Assembly (NCBI GenBank): GCA_029880755.1
Contig: JAOUNW010000077.1
Span: forward strand, 1 to 9,897
Source: Gammaproteobacteria bacterium
GTDB taxonomy: Bacteria > Pseudomonadota > Gammaproteobacteria > Acidiferrobacterales > SZUA-150
Reading direction: 5' to 3'
Length of the DNA stretch: 9,897 bases
Shown here: piece by piece, positions 7,345-9,897 of the stretch
Numbering within the stretch: the stretch's first letter is position 1
How the letters are laid out: every line of letters begins with the position of its first letter
Program-made: the position numbers and the translations under genes
Notes under the pieces: model-generated
Told to the model about the DNA's origin: nothing
Database searches by the model: none
Seen by the model: the letters and a program-made list of their open reading frames with translations, nothing else

Positions 7345-8286
7345 CTAAACATAGAAACTCCGGTCGTCGTTTTCTGGCCGCGTCTTGAATCGTTTATGCA
7401 TCCAAAAATATTGTTCCGGCATTTCTTTCACCTCGTGCTCAATAACACGGTTCATGAGCTCTGTATCTTGCAGCTCATCACCTGAAAAACGGTCATCAAC
7501 GGGCCTGCCGAAAATTACCTCGTATCCCTTACCCCAGGGCAGTTGTTTGGCGAAACAAGGAAGGATAACCGCGTTACTCATTTTAGCTAATCGACTCAGT
7601 GTTGGAACCGTAGCAGCCTGTACTCCAAAAAAAGGAACAAACACTGACTTGGCAGGTCCAAAATCCTGGTCGCCTGGAAAATAAAAAGGTTCTCTACGCT
7701 TCAGACTTTGCAGAATCGGTTTGACTCCTTCCTTGGTTTCCACCAGCGTCATGGTGCCGAAATGGAGACGGCCATTTACCATAGCCCAATGCAAGAGCTC
7801 ATTTTTTGGTTTCTTGTAAATGCTGGTAATGTTTTGAAGACTTGAGATATACATACCTGCGATGTCAATGGCAACAAAATGACCGGCCAGTATAATGACG
7901 GGCCGGCCGGTTTTCTGTGCCGCTGAAAAATTTTCTTGACCCTTTACATGCACCAACCGCTGCAATCTTTTCCGGCTTGCCCACCAGGCCAGACCAGTGT
8001 CCACCAAACCGCGCCCGGTTGCACAGAAGTTGTTAAATGTGGTTGTGTATATCAGGCCACGGCTCCATCCCGGAAAACACAACCTAAGATTCTGCTCCAC
8101 TACTTTGCGTCGTGAACGAAACAGAATGAACAGAACAATGCCAAACAACGAGCCTGCAAAATGGCTCAGCGGCAAAGGAAGCAGTATTAAAAGGCGTAGG
8201 CAGCCGAGCCCTATCCAGGTAACCCAATATTTCGGGTGAAAAAAATCACGCCTACTGCCAGGTTTCTTAGTAAGGAGGAGGCGCAT
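7345..8286 (-). CDS. LpxL/HtrB-family lipid A acyltransferase (second gene of tandem)
   Basis: A 313-residue inner-membrane enzyme of the Kdo2-lipid A late acyltransferase family, which moves an acyl chain from acyl-ACP to the hydroxyl of an existing lipid A acyl chain. It has one N-terminal membrane anchor (about 20-57), followed by the catalytic HX4D motif, His136-FVAI-Asp141 in LAGHFVAID. Downstream are NGRLHFG (171-177), FYFPGDQDFG (201-210), SVFVPFFGV (214-222) and the family-typical ending MPEQYFWMHKRFKTRPE (289-305). All recognised catalytic elements are intact. The ATG (8284-8286) lies inside the 3' end of the preceding acyltransferase gene (20-base overlap), so the two are surely co-transcribed. 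Whether it transfers lauroyl, palmitoleoyl, hydroxylauroyl or myristoyl chains cannot be decided from sequence by eye, hence no LpxL versus LpxM assignment. Confidence 0.92.
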   Translation of the reverse strand: MRLLLTKKPGSRRDFFHPKYWVTWIGLGCLRLLILLPLPLSHFAGSLFGIVLFILFRSRRKVVEQNLRLCFPGWSRGLIYTTTFNNFCATGRGLVDTGLAWWASRKRLQRLVHVKGQENFSAAQKTGRPVIILAGHFVAIDIAGMYISSLQNITSIYKKPKNELLHWAMVNGRLHFGTMTLVETKEGVKPILQSLKRREPFYFPGDQDFGPAKSVFVPFFGVQAATVPTLSRLAKMSNAVILPCFAKQLPWGKGYEVIFGRPVDDRFSGDELQDTELMNRVIEHEVKEMPEQYFWMHKRFKTRPENDDRSFYV

Positions 8287-9208
8287 TGTCCGGCCTGGTT
8301 TTAAATATCTTTAGGGTCCACATGTATTGTTCGGGCATTCTTCGAATACCGTTCTCCATGGCTTCATTCATTCGAACAGCGTCTCTCTTTAAATCATTTT
8401 CCGGAAAATTTTCCAGGGGGGCCTCAAGCACAATTTCGTATCCTCTTCCCCCGGGTAATATATAGGCAAAACACGGTATCACCACCGCCTCCGTTAAGGC
8501 GGCCAGTCGACCAAGCGTGGTCAATGTTGCCGCCGGCACATTAAAAAAAGGTGCAAACACAGAAACCTCGGCGCCAAAATCTTCATCCGGAAAATAGAAT
8601 GTCGGAATGCCGGCTTTTATGCCCTTTACAACGGGGCGCATGCCCTTATGACGGCCAAAAGGTTTTCCGCCAAATCGTGTACGAGACTTCTCTAGCAACC
8701 AGTTAAAGATGGGGTCTTTCTGGCCCTTGGCCATTGCCAACACTGGCCGCTCTCTACTCACGAAACTGGCCCCAAAATTCGTTCCAACAAGATGTGGCGC
8801 GAGCAAAATTATGTGGGCCTTTTTAGCCAGATATTGCCGATATCTTTCGAGGCCAATGATCCGGGTTTTTTTTACAATGCGTGATTCATTTGCCCAGGCA
8901 AGGAAAGCGGCATCTGTTAGGCCCTGACCATTAAGCTTGAAATGATTCCTCACAAACCGCTTTCGCTCTCGTGCCGATAACTGTGGAAAGCACAAACCGA
9001 TATTCACGTTGGCTATATGTCTGCGTTTTCGGTTGATGCAATAAAGCAGTAGGCCCAAAAACGACCCTACCCCGCGCGAAAATCTCAGGGGCATGTGGGC
9101 GATCAAGCGAAGGAAAAAGACAAACAGCAGTGAGGGCCAGAATCGGGGCGTCCTGAGCATCTGGTAAATGTTCAACCCATAGTTCTGTTCGCCTGCAGAG
9201 TCGGCCAT
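8267..9208 (-). CDS. LpxL/HtrB-family acyltransferase paralogue with altered HX4D/E box
   Basis: A 313-residue paralogue of its downstream neighbour and translated first. The ATG at 9206-9208 is preferred over the GTG at 9245-9247 because it has a CAGGA six bases upstream and gives exactly the paralogue's length; the GTG start would add 13 residues and has no visible Shine-Dalgarno sequence. Family features: N-terminal membrane anchor (about 22-57), SRTRFGGKPFG (175-185), FYFPDEDFG (204-212), SVFAPFFNV (216-224) and MPEQYMWTLKIFKTRPD (291-307). Departures from the family: the catalytic box reads His139-LVGT-Asn144, so the usual Asp/Glu is Asn, and the terminal WMHKRFKTRP of the neighbour is WTLKIFKTRP here. 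The conserved core otherwise looks preserved, with no frameshift, so it is a maintained protein. It may be an acyltransferase with altered specificity or activity, or a non-catalytic partner. Confidence 0.88.
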   Translation of the reverse strand: MADSAGEQNYGLNIYQMLRTPRFWPSLLFVFFLRLIAHMPLRFSRGVGSFLGLLLYCINRKRRHIANVNIGLCFPQLSARERKRFVRNHFKLNGQGLTDAAFLAWANESRIVKKTRIIGLERYRQYLAKKAHIILLAPHLVGTNFGASFVSRERPVLAMAKGQKDPIFNWLLEKSRTRFGGKPFGRHKGMRPVVKGIKAGIPTFYFPDEDFGAEVSVFAPFFNVPAATLTTLGRLAALTEAVVIPCFAYILPGGRGYEIVLEAPLENFPENDLKRDAVRMNEAMENGIRRMPEQYMWTLKIFKTRPDNAPPPY

Positions 9209-9214
9209 CTCGAT

Positions 9215-9219
9215 TCCTG
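9215..9219 (-). promoter_or_regulatory. Ribosome binding site deciding the acyltransferase start
   Basis: Read on the minus strand this is CAGGA followed by ATCGAG and then ATG. Spacing is six bases to the ATG at 9208. The competing GTG at 9247 is preceded by CCCCTTTCTATGCCTTT, which contains no Shine-Dalgarno match, so the shorter 313-residue product is favoured. Confidence 0.6.
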
Positions 9220-9350
9220 AGCTAAAAATGGCGCTGATTATAAACACAAAGGCATAGAAAGGGGTTAGGAGACTTAGATGCCGGGAAGCGAAGCAAAACT
9301 ATAGCACTATCGATCTGGAGTAAGAGCGATTTTTGGTAGAGCGAAAAACC

Positions 9351-9378
9351 CATATAGGTATTCAATATGGCTTATCAA
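9351..9378 (-). promoter_or_regulatory. Candidate sigma-70 promoter for the acyltransferase pair
   Basis: On the minus strand a TTGATA -35-like box (plus positions 9373-9378, five of six matches to TTGACA) is followed after 16 bases by TATATG (9351-9356, four of six matches to TATAAT). Transcription would begin near 9344 and leave a leader of about 135 bases before the ATG at 9208. A short inverted repeat, CCATAT (9350-9355) and ATATGG (9365-9370) with a nine-base loop, covers the -10 and spacer and could be an operator or chance. The region is AT-rich, so such matches arise easily. Confidence 0.35.
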
Positions 9379-9432
9379 TAACAGCATATCCCCACTATAA
9401 GAATAAATAGAGGATAAAGGTGTGTTTTAGTC

Positions 9433-9521
9433 AAAAATAAATATATGTGGTAAAAAAAGACCAATAATATCTAAAAAAAACGTAAATGTGGAATATATAA
9501 TGATTAAAACAACTAATAAAA
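9433..9521. other. Phased A-tracts, probably intrinsically curved DNA
   Basis: Runs of A occur at 9433-9437, 9452-9458, 9473-9480, 9484-9486, 9506-9509 and 9518-9521. The main tract centres are separated by about 20, 21, 31 and 12 bases, close to whole numbers of helical turns. Tracts in phase on one strand bend DNA. They lie 150-240 bases upstream of metK, consistent with an upstream activating or nucleoid-protein binding segment, but the general AT richness means some phasing could be coincidental. Confidence 0.35.
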
Positions 9522-9546
9522 GATAAGAGTGGGATTAAATAGATTT

Positions 9547-9569
9547 TTGCTCAACCTGCCTTAGCAAGA
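9547..9569 (+). other. Small hairpin in the metK upstream region
   Basis: TTGCT (9547-9551) can pair with AGCAA (9563-9567), extended outward by a T-G and a T-A pair, with an 11-base loop. It is either a short RNA structure in the metK leader or a DNA inverted repeat. TTGCTC here plus GATAAT (9568-9573) could alternatively be read as a -35/-10 pair with a short 15-base spacer. Neither reading is strong. Confidence 0.2.
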
Positions 9570-9614
9570 TAATGGTTATAGGCAACGATTAGGTATAGGT
9601 CTCTTTGCGGTAAA

Positions 9615-9642
9615 TTGTTACTATTCGCGACTTTCTTACAAC
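9615..9642 (+). promoter_or_regulatory. Weak candidate metK promoter
   Basis: TTGTTA (9615-9620) and TACAAC (9637-9642) are separated by 16 bases, each matching four of six consensus positions. A start near 9649 would leave a leader of about 25 bases containing the AAGGA ribosome binding site. The TTGCTC/GATAAT pair further upstream is a competing candidate with a longer leader. I cannot choose between them by eye. Confidence 0.22.
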
Positions 9643-9661
9643 CTGAACATGCGAGCAGCGC

Positions 9662-9666
9662 AAGGA
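9662..9666 (+). promoter_or_regulatory. metK ribosome binding site
   Basis: AAGGA lies eight bases before the ATG at 9675, good spacing. A four-pair hairpin TGCG-AGCAG-CGCA (9650-9662) abuts and touches its first base, which might modestly influence access. It is too small to be called a regulatory element on this evidence. Confidence 0.6.
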
Positions 9667-9674
9667 CAATAGAA

Positions 9675-9897
9675 ATGTCAGACAGTTATCTCTTTACATC
9701 AGAATCTGTTTCGGAAGGCCATCCGGACAAAGTCGCCGATCAAATATCCGATGCCATCCTCGACGCCATTTTAACGCAAGACAAGGTGGCTCGCGTGGCG
9801 TGTGAGACTCTGGTTAATACTGGCATGGTAATTATTTCAGGTGAAATCACGACATCGGCCTGGGTTGATATGGCAGAAATCGTGCGAGGCACTGTAA
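9675..9897 (+). CDS. metK: S-adenosylmethionine synthetase, N-terminal part
   Basis: The first 74 residues of methionine adenosyltransferase, the cytoplasmic enzyme making SAM from methionine and ATP with release of phosphate and pyrophosphate. The start reads MSDSYLFTSESVSEGHPDKV, with the family-specific SESVSEGHPDK whose His contributes to ATP/triphosphate handling, followed by ADQISDAILDAIL and RVACETLVNTGMV, all highly conserved in bacterial MetK. The frame stays open to the window end, so the remaining C-terminal portion of roughly 300 residues is outside. It is divergent from the acyltransferase genes. The product supplies the cofactor used by RsmB at the other end of the window, but there is no reason to think the two are co-regulated. 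Confidence 0.97.
   Translation, partial: MSDSYLFTSESVSEGHPDKVADQISDAILDAILTQDKVARVACETLVNTGMVIISGEITTSAWVDMAEIVRGTV

Larger units (their letters stand above)
9209..9674. other. AT-rich divergent intergenic region between acyltransferase and metK
   Basis: This stretch of about 466 bases contains no credible coding region on either strand and no tRNA-like fold that I could recognise. Its left third (to about 9380) is mixed composition and holds the candidate promoter for the leftward acyltransferase genes. The middle (9380-9540) is very AT-rich with several A-tracts. The right part (9541-9674) returns to mixed composition and is the metK leader. I looked for MetJ-type boxes (AGACGTCT repeats) and saw none; the nearest, AGACTTAG in the 9270s, is a single weak match on the acyltransferase side. 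I did not recognise any known SAM- or SAH-riboswitch core. Confidence 0.7.

Noticed and set aside
9209..9247. GTG start adding 13 residues to the first acyltransferase
   Set aside because: No Shine-Dalgarno sequence precedes it, whereas the ATG at 9208 has CAGGA at six bases and gives the same length as the paralogue.
9271..9278. AGACTTAG as a MetJ box
   Set aside because: Single partial match (MetJ needs tandem boxes) and about 400 bases from metK.
9373..9381. TTATCAATA as a DnaA box, given the rsmB/trkA neighbourhood often near oriC
   Set aside because: Two mismatches to TTATCCACA and no cluster of boxes.
9649..9672. Seven-codon upstream reading frame (MRAAQGQ) ending two bases before metK
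   Set aside because: It has no ribosome binding site and no methionine or regulatory codon bias; a short frame there is expected by chance.

Overview
The window is a stretch of ordinary chromosomal backbone from a gammaproteobacterium. The evidence is a typical TrkA/TrkH pair, a tandem pair of LpxL/HtrB-family lipid A acyltransferases, metK, and rsmB beside trkA as in pseudomonads. The set rsmB – DUF4390 – NtrY-like kinase – NtrX-like regulator – trkA – trkH suggests a marine Cellvibrionaceae/Saccharophagus/Teredinibacter-like lineage. That placement is inference from gene order and protein style, without a database search. I see no phage, insertion sequence, CRISPR array, tRNA or rRNA.

Layout: positions 1-7343 (+) hold six tightly packed genes, probably one transcription unit. 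They are the 3' end of rsmB (16S rRNA m5C methyltransferase), a secreted DUF4390 protein, a four-TM sensor kinase of the NtrY type, an NtrX-type regulator, then trkA and trkH (K+ uptake). The first four junctions are overlaps of 23, 46 (or fewer) and 4 bases followed by an 18-base gap; trkA and trkH are 3 bases apart. A small hairpin followed by seven T residues covers the trkA stop and could set the TrkA:TrkH ratio. Positions 7345-9208 (-) hold two overlapping 313-residue acyltransferase genes convergent with trkH, with one base between the stops. Positions 9209-9674 are an AT-rich divergent intergenic region, with a possible minus-strand promoter for the acyltransferases and A-tracts spaced at about helical periodicity, leading into metK (9675 onward, cut by the window end).

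How the genes may work together: the kinase/regulator pair would sense a membrane or periplasmic condition and control envelope or ion homeostasis genes, and its co-location with Trk suggests a link to osmotic or K+ status (inference). The most unusual molecular details are two departures from family consensus. The NtrX-like protein has lost the GAFTGA sigma-54 contact loop and carries Asn in place of the Walker B Asp. The first acyltransferase of the tandem pair has HX4N where the family has HX4D/E. I found no clear candidate for a wholly new multi-gene system.
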